The notes under the pieces were generated by a model. It was given only the letters and a program-made list of their open reading frames with translations. It was not told the DNA's origin and did no database searches. Made by a program: the position numbers and the translations under genes. Shown here one piece after another: positions 51,305-61,399 of a stretch of 64,000 bases of DNA; positions within the stretch are counted from its first letter, which is position 1, and each line of letters starts with the position of its first letter. Where the stretch lies: NCBI GenBank assembly GCA_958009055.1, contig OY253651.1:496001-560000 (forward strand), read 5' to 3'. This stretch comes from Choricystis sp. odSpoLacu1. Its lineage: Eukaryota; Chlorophyta; Trebouxiophyceae.

Positions 51305-53066
51305 ATGCGCCTCTCTCACGCCATTGTAGCCACGCTGGCCGTGCTGGCGGGCGCTGCCCCGTTGGCCCACGCGCAGTCGGTCCCATGGCCGACCGACACG
51401 TCTTCGTCTGCCGCCGCCGCCGCGTCCGCTGCCGCCCTGTCCGCCAGCGCGGCTGCTGCTTCCGCTCAGGCGCTGAGCAATGCGCCGGCATCGTGCCAGC
51501 AAGTGATGGCGACGGCGACCGCGGCGACCGCGCAGGCTGCGGCCGCTGCCGCTGCTTCTGCTGGTGAGTAGGGTCGGTGGTTGGTGGGGCGCGGGGCGCC
51601 GTTCGCATGTTTGAAGCATACACACACACTTCAAAAAGGGGGCGGGTTTGCGGGGAGCGGGCGCAAGTGGAGGGGAGCGGGAGGAGGCGGTTTCCGCCTG
51701 GTTCCCACCGGTTATTTTCGTCGTACAATCTTGATCCACCTGTCGCTCACACCTTTTTGCCCCGCCTTCCCCCAACACAGCTGCCGCCGGCGCCTATGAA
51801 GCCGCCACCGCTGCGTCCGCTGCAGCGTCCTCCGCGGCTTCGGCCGCGGGCGCTGCCTTGCAGGGCAACCAGGCTGGCGTCTCGTCGGCCGCTGCTGCCG
51901 CGTCATCAAACGCGCAGTCCGCGTCGTCGGCAGCCGCGTCGGCTGCATCCTCGTCGGGCGGTGGCGCCTCCTCCTCCTCGGCTGCCGCGGCCAGCGCGGC
52001 CAGCGCGTCCGCTGCTGCCGCGTCGGCGTCCGCTGCTGCGGTGTCGTCTGCGTCGGCCGTGTGCAACGGCTTTGACGCCGCCATCGCTCAAAAACTCGCA
52101 CAACAACGCGCCGACGCCGCCGTCGCCGCCTCCATCACCGCCCAGAAGGCAGGCGCCAACCAGGCCGCCTCCAGCGCGTCTGCTGCCGCGGCGGCGGCTA
52201 CTGCAACTGCCCGCTTTGGCTCGTGCACTGCCTCCGCCGCCGCGGCCGCCGCGTCGGCGTCGGCCGCCTCGTCCACCGCCCAAAACACGGCCACCATCAT
52301 CCCGGGCGCGTCCCCCATCGCCCCCTTCCCCGTGGTGCCGCTGCCCGCCAACATCAAGCCCGCGCCCGGGGCGCCCGCGTTCTCGCCGGCGGGCGCGCCG
52401 GGTGCTGCCCTTGCCCCCGCCCCCGGCCTGTCCCCTGCTGGCGCGCCCGCGCCGTCGCGTGGGCCTGCGAAGCTGGCTCCCGCGCCGGCGCCCGCTGGTG
52501 CGGCGCCCGCGCCCGCGCCCATGACTGGCAAAGCGCCCGCGCCCGCGCCCGCTGGTGCTGCCAAGCTCGCCCCCGCCCCCGTGCCGGCTGGTGCCGCCAA
52601 GCTGGCTCCTGCGCCCGCGCCCACCGCGGCTGCCCCTGCGCCCGCCGCGCCTGCCCCCGCCAAAGCGGAGGGCATGAACGCGCCCGCGCCCGCGCCCACC
52701 GGCAAAGTGTCGCCGCCGCCAACCGCCGCCCCCCCCACCGCCGCCGCCCAGCCACCGTCCGCGCCGACCACCCCCGTGGCTCAGCCTCCGTCTGGACCCA
52801 AGCCTGCGCAGGCGCCGACCGCGCCGACGACGCCGGTGGCGACGCCGACGACGACGACGACGCCCACGCCGGCCGCGACTCAGAGACCCGCTGCCTCGAC
52901 GCCCGCGCCCACGCAGGCGGCGCAGCAGTCGGCCCCCACGACGCCGCCCGCCACGACGCCGCCTCCCGCCACGCCCAAGCCGGCCGCCACCACACCTCCG
53001 GCGACGACCAAGCCCGCGGTGCAGCAGACGGTGGCGCCGCCCCCGGTGCCCGCGACGGCCGGATGA
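51305..53066 (+). CDS. Secreted Ala/Ser- and Ala/Pro-rich protein, possible wall or mucilage glycoprotein
   Basis: Exons 51305-51563 and 51781-53066 join in phase to 514 residues. A clear signal peptide (MRLSHAIVATLAVLAGAAPL, cleavage likely after AHA) leads into a Ser/Ala-rich helical-looking half with only three Cys (CQQV, VCNGF, SCTAS). The second half is dominated by APAP repeats (APAPAPAGAAKLAPAPVPAG) and then TPP/TTP-rich sequence (PTTPVATPTTTTTPTPAATQ), as in hydroxyproline-rich glycoproteins. No transmembrane anchor is seen. I do not recognise a family; cell-wall or mucilage function is inferred from composition only. The repeats are imperfect at DNA level. Confidence 0.75.
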
Positions 53067-53110
53067 GCTGGCTGTTTGGGAGTCGATTCTTTTAGTTGTT
53101 TTCAAAACAA

Positions 53111-53256
53111 CTAAAGGAGGGAGCGAGGCCTGTGCCTCCAGAGAGTTGAAGAAGAAATCAAAACATCTTTTTCTTTTCCCTAACTTAAGGAGGGAGCGGG
53201 GCCTGTGCCTCCAGAGAGTTGAAGAAGAAATCAAAACATCATTTTCTTGTCCCTTT
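53111..53256. repeat. Tandem duplication, 2 x 73 bp
   Basis: Two adjacent copies (53111-53183, 53184-53256) of a 73-bp unit with AAGGAGGGAGCG followed by GGCCTGTGCCTCCAGAGAGT and GAAGAAGAAATCAAAACATC. They differ at only a handful of positions. They lie 45 bp after the stop of the Ala/Pro-rich protein gene, in its likely 3' UTR. Confidence 0.95.
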
Positions 53257-53476
53257 CCCCACACGCGCACACAACCCGCGCACACAACCACGAGCCAAGC
53301 CATCCGCCCTCCCCGAGAGGCGTTGTAAAGTAACACGGGTTCCTTTGCTCCTTTTCACTTTCTATGCTTGGATGAAACAATGGTGGTGGTTTTACAAGTT
53401 TTGCGCGGTGTTTCTCTTTCATCTTCTTCCTTTCCAACCCCCCCTCCCTCTTCTCTCCCTCACACGCCCAACATCC
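53257..53476. other. Convergent 3' spacer
   Basis: T-rich DNA between the Ala/Pro-rich protein gene and the convergent HPPD gene, including CTTTTCACTTTCTATGC and CTCTTTCATCTTCTTCC. No gene is seen. Confidence 0.5.
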
Positions 53477-55196
53477 CTACACGCCCAACTCTTTTTCATA
53501 CTCTTCGATCGACTTGAACAACTCCGCAAAGTTGCCCTTGCCAAACCCTCCACACCCGCCTGCTTGCTCCGGCACAGTCGCCCCCTCCCCGCGCGCGGCC
53601 GCCTCCACTGCAGCTGCCACCGTCGCTGTCGACTCGCGCCTCGCCACCGCCTCCACCGCGGGCACGGGGCGGACACAGCCCACGCGCTGAATGATCTCCA
53701 GGAAGAGGGTGGGCCTGTCGCCCAGGGGGCGCGTGAAGATTTGCAGCAGCACGCCCGCGTCGTCGCGGTCGACCAGCAGCCCCAGCTCCTCACACTCCAC
53801 CAACTGCTCCTCCGTCAAAACGTCCCCCACCTTGTCCCGCAGGCCGCGGTAGTACTCGGGCGAGGCGGGGGGGTGGAGGTCGATGCCTCCGGTCGCCACG
53901 CGCGACCGCAGCTCGCGCAGCGTCGCAAACGCGTCGTCCGTCTTCAGCGCCAGGTGCTGCACGCCCGGCCCGCCATGGTGGTCCAAGTAGGTCTGAATCT
54001 GGGACTGGCGCCTGGTGCCGTGCGTGGGTTCATTGATGGGGAGGAGGACGGTCTCATCGTTGTTGGCCAGGACGATCGAGTTCAGCCCCGAGTCCAGCGT
54101 CCCCACATCGTCAGCCACAAACTCGGCAAACTCGTGGAAGCCGGTGGCGCTCATGACATAGTTGGCGGCGGGCAGGAGGGAGTGGACGTTGCCGACGGCG
54201 TGGTCGAGGCGGTCGAGGCCGAGGGTGCCGGGGCCGTCGGCCGAGCGCGACCCTTCCGCGTCGCGCGTGTACGCGGCAAAAAAGGGGGCCGCCGACCCAC
54301 CCGACACAAAGCGCAGGCGGACGTCGCCGTAGAGGATGATCTCGGCCGTGGTTTGGGTGGCGCCGGTGGCGTCGGTTTGGGTGAGTGGCTCGCGCGCGGC
54401 AATTGCGCCGCCCGCCACCGCCGCCGCGTACGCGGCCCCCGCGTCCTCCACCACCACCCCCACCGCCCGCACCGCGGTGCCGTGGGCGGCGATGAAGGTG
54501 GACGCCTCCCCCCGCTCGTAGCCGGGGTAGGGGCAGGGACGGTCGGTGGGTTTGAGCGGGGCGCCCAGAGGGGCCGTGAACGCAAACACGAGCTGCTTGC
54601 TGCGCAGCACGTACGAGGCGCACGCGCCACACCCCGTGGTCAAGTCGGCGCGGGCGACGAGGGGCATGCCGAGGGCGTGGGAGAAGCTGTGGCGTGTGTG
54701 TGGAGGGTGGTGGGTGGGTCCGAGGCGCGACGACGAGGCGTCAGTGTCGCACCAGCGGGGCGATGGAAAAAACGCTCTACCTTTCTCCCCTCCCTCTCTC
54801 TCCCTCACCGTTTGTACGCGGTCGTCGCATCGGAACACCAGAAGTCGACGTGGTGGAAGCGCACGACCTGGGGGAGGTGGGAGGGAGAGAAGGCGTCGGT
54901 TTTCGGTGCAGCGCGCGCGTCGCGCCCTGTCGCGACGCCGCGTCGCGCATTTGTGTTTGCTGGCCGCGCTGGCAAGCGCGCCGCCTCGCCCTCTCGTCCG
55001 ACTCGCCCATCGCCCCGCCTGTTCCACGCATACACACGCCCACGGCGCAGCAATGGGAGGAGGGGACGGGGGGAAGAGCCAGGGCAAACCAAAAACCTCT
55101 TCGCACCTTGAACCTGTCGCTCCTCGGATTGTGCCGCACAAAGGCGGCGGCGCCCACCAGGGCGTGCAGCGCATCGCCGGCAGCGCCTTTGCCCAT
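53477..55196 (-). CDS. HPD: 4-Hydroxyphenylpyruvate dioxygenase
   Basis: Fe(II) dioxygenase converting 4-hydroxyphenylpyruvate to homogentisate, for tyrosine catabolism and, in photosynthetic organisms, plastoquinone and tocopherol synthesis. Exons 55196-55107, 54867-54809 (59 nt) and 54686-53477 give 452 residues. Exon 1 ends FVRHNPRSDRFK, exon 2 begins VVRFHHVDFWCSDATTAYK, and exon 3 opens FSHALGMPLVARADLTTGCG, which together closely follow the plant N-terminal domain. Metal ligands: His in RLDHAVGNVHS, His in GVQHLALKTDD, Glu in TLFLEIIQRVGC. The C-terminus GGCGGFGKGNFAELFKSIEE is the lid helix near the active site. No plastid transit peptide is visible. It is divergent from the DDHD lipase gene. 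Confidence 0.97.
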
Positions 55197-55434
55197 TGGT
55201 GTGTGGGTTAGTTGTGCGCGGTGCGGGGAGGGAGAGGCGCGCAGAGAGCAACGAAGGAAGAGAGACTGGTTTTTTTTTCTCCCGTCGACCACTCTTCTTT
55301 TTGTTCTTCAATCGGAAAACGCGCCCGAGGCGCGGCGGGGCAGGGCAAGCACACGCCCCTCGCGCACACACGCATACACAAGCTCTTGTTCCGACGGCCA
55401 GAGAGAGAGAGAGACCCGCCCGCTGTCTCCCGCA
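55197..55434. promoter_or_regulatory. Divergent promoter region, HPPD / DDHD phospholipase
   Basis: 238 bp between divergent starts. It contains TTTTTTTTCTCC (about 55268) and a (GA)n tract (55401-55413) near the plus-strand ATG. Confidence 0.4.
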
Positions 55435-57997
55435 ATGGCCGCCCCGTCGCCGCCCCGCCCGCGCGACTGGGCGTACACCCCCCTCCGCCCCGACCAGGTG
55501 AGTGTTTGCAGTGGCACAGAGACAGGAAGCCGTTGGCACGTATTTTGCAAGCCATTTTTTCAACCCATTTTTAACCCACAGGTGCGCTGGTTTTACCTGC
55601 GCGGCCCCTTCACCCGAGACACCGCCCTCACCGACGCCCCCAAGCCGGGTGCTGCCACCCGGTTTTGCACCGCCGATTCCGCCGCTCTGGAGGCCGCCTA
55701 CCAGGAGCGGCGAGCCGCCATTGATGCTGCGTGGTGGGCGGAGGCCGCGTCGCTGTCTGCCGACGCGCCCGGCGGGGCCACCCCCGACCCCCTGGCCGCC
55801 GTCGCCGGCGTCCCCGCAGGCGACTGGAGTGCGCACTTCGTTGATGGCGAAGGCAGCGGCGGCTGCCAGGGCGGCGTCGTGGTTCGATCAGGCGCGTGGG
55901 AGGTCGACATTGACGGGCGCCGCATGGCGGCCTGCTATGCTCCCCTCCCCCCCTCCCGCGTCCGCCGCGGCACCTGGTTTTTAGAAGTCGGCTCCACCTG
56001 GGCCCCCCTGACGGAGACGGTGGCCGATGAAATCGAGACCGCGTGGGCGGCCGCCCCCTGGCGCGCGCGCGGCGGCGGCGGCGCGCGCGCGGCGGTCGCG
56101 CTCGCCACCCCCGCCCGTGACGCACGCGGGGCGACCGTCCTGTTCATCGCCCCCGATGAAGCATACCTGGTGCGTGGCGGTGGGTGGGGTGGGGGCGCCG
56201 TGACGCCGCCGGCTCCCGGTGGCCGCGCGCCGGGCCCCCGACTGCGGCGCGGCTACCTTGACCCACCCTCTCCAACCGCCGACCCCTCCGTCAACCACCG
56301 CGACGAACCCGTGGACGATGCTGCCGCGACCGCCCCCGTGGCCGCCCTGGTGCTGGCGGTGCACGGCATCGGGCAGACGCTGGCGTCGTCGTCGATCGCG
56401 GACGACGCGGCGGCGTTGGCGCGCGTTGTGGCGGTCGGTGTGACCGACGACGCGGCCACGGCCACGCCGCCCGCCTCCCCCGCGCGCACAGGCACGACCG
56501 CGTCCCCGTCACGAGCTGCGGCAGCGTCGTCTTCGTCCCGCCCTCCACGCCCCTCCACTGGCCGTGTCGCCGTCGTCCCGGTTCAATGGCGCAAACACCT
56601 CGCACTCGACGTCGACGCCGTCGCCCGCTCCGCCGCGCCCGCCACCCTGGGCGCCATCCGGGGCGCTCTCCACGCCACCGCCGTCGAAGTCCTGCTCTAC
56701 ATGACCCCGCTGCACGCGCAGGACATGGTGGACTCGTTGGTGGCTTCGCTCAACGCGCAGTGGGCGCGCTTTGCCGCGCGCCACCCCGACTTTGACGGGA
56801 CGATCGCCATCGTCGCCCACTCCCTGGGCGCGTTGCTCTGTTTCGACGTGCTGACCGCTCAACCCACAGCGTTGGCCCGGTTGACGGGGCGAGTGGCGGG
56901 GGATGGTGGTGGGAGGGGTGGTGGCGGCACAGCCACCACCACCACCCACCTCCCTCCCGACCTCACAGACTTGGGCGCCGTCGTGTCCCCCGGGTCCACC
57001 CCCGCCGAGCGCGCCCTGCGAGCCGAGGTGGCGTCGTTGAGGGCGCAGGTGTCGGCGTTGCGGGCGCGTGGTGGCGGCGGCGGCGGCGACGCCCAGCCAC
57101 CTGCCACAACCACCGCTGCTGGCGAACCTGGCGGCTCCCCCGGCGCCCTCACCGTCCCCCCCCTGTCCTTCGACGTCGCCACCTTCATCTCTGTCGGCTC
57201 CCCGCTGGGCATGTTCCTGGCGCTGCGCGGCGTCGACCCCCGCGCAGGGCGGCCGCTCGGCTCCCCACGCGCCGCGCCCCTGGCCGCCGCGGCAGCCGGC
57301 ACCTCCGGCGACGGCCTGCCCGCCGTCGCCCGCTGGTTCAACATCTACCACCCGTACGACCCGCTGGCGTACCGGGTGGAGCCGCTGGCGTGTGTGGCGC
57401 CGCCGCGGCCGGTGCCGGTGCCTCGTGCTGCCGCGAACGTCGGCGTCGCATCAGCTGTGCGCGATGCCGCCGGCGACGCCGCCGACGCGCTGGCCAGTGG
57501 GGCGGCGGCGGCGGCGGGGGCGTTGGCGGCGGGGTTGAGAGGGTTGAGGCGGGGGGCGGCGGCCGCGGCGGCGGCCGCGGGGGTGAGGGTGGAGAGGGTG
57601 CCGCCGGCTGGTGGAGTGGCGGCCGAAACGCCGCCCACCGCCGACGATGACGCACCGTCCGACCTGATGGGAGGCTCCACCGACTCCGCCCTGCCCCGCG
57701 TGGCGGGGGGGGGCGGCGCCCCGTGGCACGGCCACCCCCGCCAAGCGCGGGGGTACCGCCGACGGCCGCCTCGACTTTGAGCTGGCCACCGCCCCCACCG
57801 AAGCCGCCTACCTGTCTGCCCTGTCCGCCCACTTTGGGTACTGGGCGTCTCCCGACGTGGGCCTGTTTGTGGCCAGGGCGGTGCGGGGGCTGGATGTGAG
57901 GCGGGGGGTGGTGGGCGCGGTGGGAGCGGCCGCGGCAGCGCCGGGCGTCGCGGGGCGCACGGGGAGTGTGCGCAGTCACGCGTTGGCGGGGGCGTGA
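55435..57997 (+). CDS. DDHD-domain phospholipase (PA-PLA1 / SGR2-like)
   Basis: Intracellular phospholipase A1 family; DDHD proteins act in Golgi/ER lipid trafficking and plant SGR2 in vacuolar membranes. Exon 1 (55435-55497) encodes MAAPSPPRPRDWAYTPLRPD; exon 2 (55582-57997) starts VRWFYLRGPFTRD. AVVALVLAVHGIGQT-like (seen as VAALVLAVHGIGQTLASS) and TIAIVAHSLGALLCFDVL supply the serine-hydrolase core (AHSLG rather than GHSLG). The DDHD domain has ISVGSPLGMFLALRGVDP, YHPYDPLAYRVEPL and, after a frame change, ELATAPTEAAYLSALSAHFG and YWASPDVGLFV. The frame change is in a G9 run (57705-57713), as if one base were extra; corrected length is 825 residues and a whole number of codons. Confidence 0.9.
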
Positions 57998-58769
57998 GAC
58001 AAGGCTGTGGCTGGTTTCTGTGAGTGATGCAACACGCCCTAGTTTGATTTTGGAAGGGCCACACAGGGTGAAGTTGCGGGAGGTCGGTTAAAAATAAGGC
58101 GCAGCTTTCGAGCAAGGGCGCCACAACACCGCTTTGTTTTCTTTCTCCGTCGACTCTCGCGTCCCCCTGCCCCCCGCATCCTCGCCCCATCACACGCAAG
58201 GTGAGCAACCAGCCTCTCTCGTGGCCTCCAGGGGGTGGCCGCCGCGAACTAAGTCGGGCTGGGGGGAGGCGCTGACGTCACCTCTCGCCAGCCTGTTCTG
58301 CGCTACGTTTTCGAGGGCGGCACCCGCGTTGCGCGACGCGGCCCGCGCTGCGCCTCCGCCCATCCGAAGGCGCTGGCTACATTGTTTGCTCATTGTCGGG
58401 CGGATTGGCAGCTGGCTGTGGCGGGGGTAGGGCGCCGCAAAGGCCGCGGTTCGAAAGGCATGCGGCTTCTTTCTTCGACCCCTGCATGCGCGGCGTCGGT
58501 TGGCGGCCCCCCAGCGCTCCCCGCCCACCCGACGCCTGTGTGTTGCAGCGTTTGGGTTTGCAGGCTGCCTGCGCGAGAGAGAGATGTGGGTGGTTCCCCA
58601 ACAAAACGGACGCCGTGGGGCGATGCGAGAAGAGGTAGGCGCGCCATAAAACCGCGCTGACGCAGTAGGACGCTCGAGAGTAGTACCCGAGAGTAACGCA
58701 GTACCCGGACACCTTCCCTCCCTCCCCCCCTCCGGACCACAGCCAACCCCACCCACACACCACACAACC
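57998..58769. other. 772-bp spacer, no supported gene
   Basis: Holds the DDHD 3' UTR and unassigned sequence. Several short open frames exist on both strands (for example 58134-58430 on plus and 58190-58393 on minus), but none has a recognisable domain. GGTTCGAAAGG at about 58449 resembles a tRNA B box, yet no acceptor or anticodon arms fit. CATAAAA at about 58644 could be a TATA-like element for the small ORF downstream. Confidence 0.5.
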
Positions 58770-58910
58770 ATGTCGTCCCTCCCCTCCACCCCCCGCGACG
58801 CCGCCCCCACCTCCGGCCCGGCCCGCGTGCCGCTGACGCAGTACCTGTGGCCACTGATGCCGTGGCGCGTGGCGTCCATCCAGCTGCCGGCGCTCGACTT
58901 TTCCACGTGA
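58770..58910 (+). CDS. Small ORF (46 aa), doubtful
   Basis: A 46-codon frame starting in the favoured context ACAACCATG: MSSLPSTPRDAAPTSGPARV, then LTQYLWPLMPWRVASIQLPA and LDFST. The composition is like the local coding DNA. The stop overlaps CCACGTGAGG, which could instead be a splice donor of a longer gene, but I found no convincing downstream exon. Not recognised; it may be noise or a first exon. Confidence 0.25.
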   Translation: MSSLPSTPRDAAPTSGPARVPLTQYLWPLMPWRVASIQLPALDFST

Positions 58911-59566
58911 GGAAAGTAAGAGTGGAGGATCTTCAGCAGGGCTTGATGTGGTGACACGTGCAATTTTCGATGCTGGACGCCGCGAGTGTCCCCCCGACTC
59001 GCGCCCTTCCACCTCCCTTTTTCTTTCCTGCCCTTACCCCCACCACCCCCCGCTGCCGTCTAATTATGTGTTTTTGGTGTGTGCCGTTTGTTTGCGCGGA
59101 GTTTCTTTGGTGGCTCTTTTTGGAGGAGGAGACCGAGTGCACACGAGAGGGGGGAGACGGTGCGCAGGGCCACTGCGGCCGCCGGCTCCCCCCCTCTGTG
59201 TCGCGCCCCGCCCCCCCTCACTTCTTCTGTTTGATCACCCAACCAAACCGTGTATAACCTACCCCCCCAAAACCGATGCAAGAGAGAGATCATGCTTTTC
59301 CCGACAAAAACGCAGAGAGAGGAGAAAGCAAACAACAAAAAACGCCACGCTCGCTCGCGCTCACACTTTGTTGGGGGAGCGCCGGTTTCTCGCACATCCG
59401 CCCTCGCTCCCCACCCTCTGCGCACCCACGGCCCACGCCCCGGCGCCGCATCCACACACGTCCCTCTGCGCGCGCGCCACCGCGGCACCGCGTCCACACA
59501 CCACGCGGGCCCTTGACACCCTCGCATTTCGCCGCCGTCTGCCGTTTTTTTATTTCCCCACACACA
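58911..59566. other. 656-bp spacer upstream of RTF1
   Basis: Mixed T-rich and GC-rich DNA with GTATAACC at about 59250 and a polyA patch near 59310-59345. It presumably contains the RTF1 promoter and leader. No RNA gene or conserved ORF was found. Confidence 0.45.
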
Positions 59567-61325
59567 ATGGCGGACACCAGTGGGCGCAAGCGTCCCCGCG
59601 ACGACGATGAGTATGAGGTGAGTTTGTGTGTGAGGGCGTGGGATCCGGAGAGAGAGAGGAGGAGAGGGAACGAAATTGCGCAAACACCTCACCACCCTCC
59701 CTCCCTCCTCACAGAACCTCGGCTCCGACGTCAACGACGGCTACGGCTCCGACCTCATGGGCGACGCCGACGACCGTGCCCACCTGGCCACGTTGACAGA
59801 GCTGGAGCGTGAGTCTGTCCTGTTTGATCGTGCCGAAGCGCGAGACAACGAACTGAAACGCCGCCGCGCGCTGCGCCTCGCCAAGGGCTTTGCCCCCCGC
59901 GCCACGTCCGACGACGACGGCGACGCCGCCGCCGCCTCCACCGCCCACCGCGCCGACGCCGCTAAGCGGGACAGGCTGGCCGCCCTGGCCGCCGCGCGCG
60001 CGGGGCGCGCGGCCGCGGACGACCCGTCGCGCCGCCGCGCCGACACGGGCCTGGGTGACGACGACGACTACGACGCGGGCGCTGGTGGTGCATCTGATGA
60101 TGACGACGCGTACGCCAGGCGGCGCGGTGGGGATGCGGACGGCGGGGCAGCAGCCGACGACGACGCGGCGGATCCAGGGGACGTAGCCCAAGGCCAGCTG
60201 CGCCGAGCCCACCTGGAGCGCTGGGCCAATGAACCCTTCCTCCCCAAGTACGCGGTCGGCACCTACGTCCGTGTCGCCTTCCGTGGGCGCTACGTGGCGG
60301 GCGTCGTCGAAGATGTGGTGTCTCGTGAGCGCGGCACCCACCGCGACGGCGCGGGCGTCGCGCTGGCGACCCCCTACTCACTCCCACGCGCGACCGGTGG
60401 CTCCCTCACCACCGACCGCTGGCTGCGCGTCGCTCGGGGAGCCGACGTCAAGTGGGTCCCCTTCACCGTGGTGTCCAACCACACCATCACGGAGGGAGAG
60501 CTGGAGAGCTTGGCGTCGGCGTGCCGTGCTGTTGGTGCCGCCGCCCCCACCCGCCGCTCTGCGCGCTCCGCCGCGCGCGCCCTCGCCGACGCCGCCACCC
60601 ACACCTACACCGAGGCCGACGTCGCCGCCATCGTGGCGTCCAAGCGTGCCGCGGCGGGGGGTGGCGGCGGCGGCGCGGTGGCCGCCCAGCGCGCGCGGCT
60701 GGCCGCGTTGCGAGACGCGGCCGCCGCGCGCGGCGACGCGGCCGCCGCGGCCGAGCACGCGGCCGCCCTGGCCGCCGTCGAAGCCCGCGCCTCGGCTCGG
60801 TCTGCCGGCGGCGACCGCACCGCTGGCCTGGTCGCCCTCAACGCGCGCAACGCGGCGCGCAATGTGGCCAACGCGCTCGCAGGCGTCGACGTGGCGGGCG
60901 GCGACGGCGAAGCAGGCGGCGCCCTCGACGCCGACGCCGCGGCCGCCGCCCCCGCCGCCAGAGTGCAGGACCCGTTTCGGCGGCGGGAGACGCGCCCCCG
61001 CCACATGTGGGCCACGCGGCGGCGGGCGCCGGGGGAGGAGTTTGTGTCGCCGGACAAGGGTGGCGCGCGCGCCGAGGACAAAGAAACGCAGAACGAGGAC
61101 GCCGCCGCCACCGCCGACGCTGGCCCCACCTTCGAAGGCCGCATGGCCGACCTGGAGGTGGACGTCGCCTCCCTGGACGTGGGGGGCGCCCCCGCCGCGC
61201 CGCGCCTCGACGCGATCGCGCGGTCCCTGCTCGGCGGTTGGACGCCCGCCCCCGGGGCGGGCGCGGGTGCCGCCACCAAGCTGTCGCTGGACGACTACTA
61301 CCGGCGGCGCGGGGAGGCTACGTAG
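59567..61325 (+). CDS. RTF1: PAF1 complex subunit RTF1 (Plus3 domain)
   Basis: Transcription elongation factor linking the PAF1 complex to Spt5 and to H2B ubiquitination. Exon 1 (59567-59617) encodes MADTSGRKRPRDDDEYE; exon 2 (59715-61325) completes 553 residues. An acidic N-terminus with LTELERESVLFDRAEARDNE is the conserved histone-modification region of RTF1. The Plus3 domain follows: LRRAHLERWANEPFLPKYAV, GTYVRVAFRGRYVAGVVEDV, then DRWLRVARGADVKWVPFTVV and SNHTITEGEL. A long Ala-rich coiled-coil C-terminal part has DPFRRRETRPRHMWATRRR. The order is diagnostic. Its stop is 75 bp from the convergent separase stop. Confidence 0.92.
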
Positions 61326-61399
61326 AGAGAGTGTGTGTGTAAGAAAGCACGGAACTGCGGAAGGGGGTTGCACGAAACGAAAACACAAACAAAAAACAC

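Noticed and set aside
58190..58393. A 68-codon minus-strand frame starting MSKQCSQRL
   Set aside because: No domain, no intron evidence and no homologue recognised; equally short frames occur on both strands here.
58430..58480. tRNA-like B box GGTTCGAAAGG
   Set aside because: No cloverleaf could be drawn around it; D-arm, anticodon and acceptor pairings fail.
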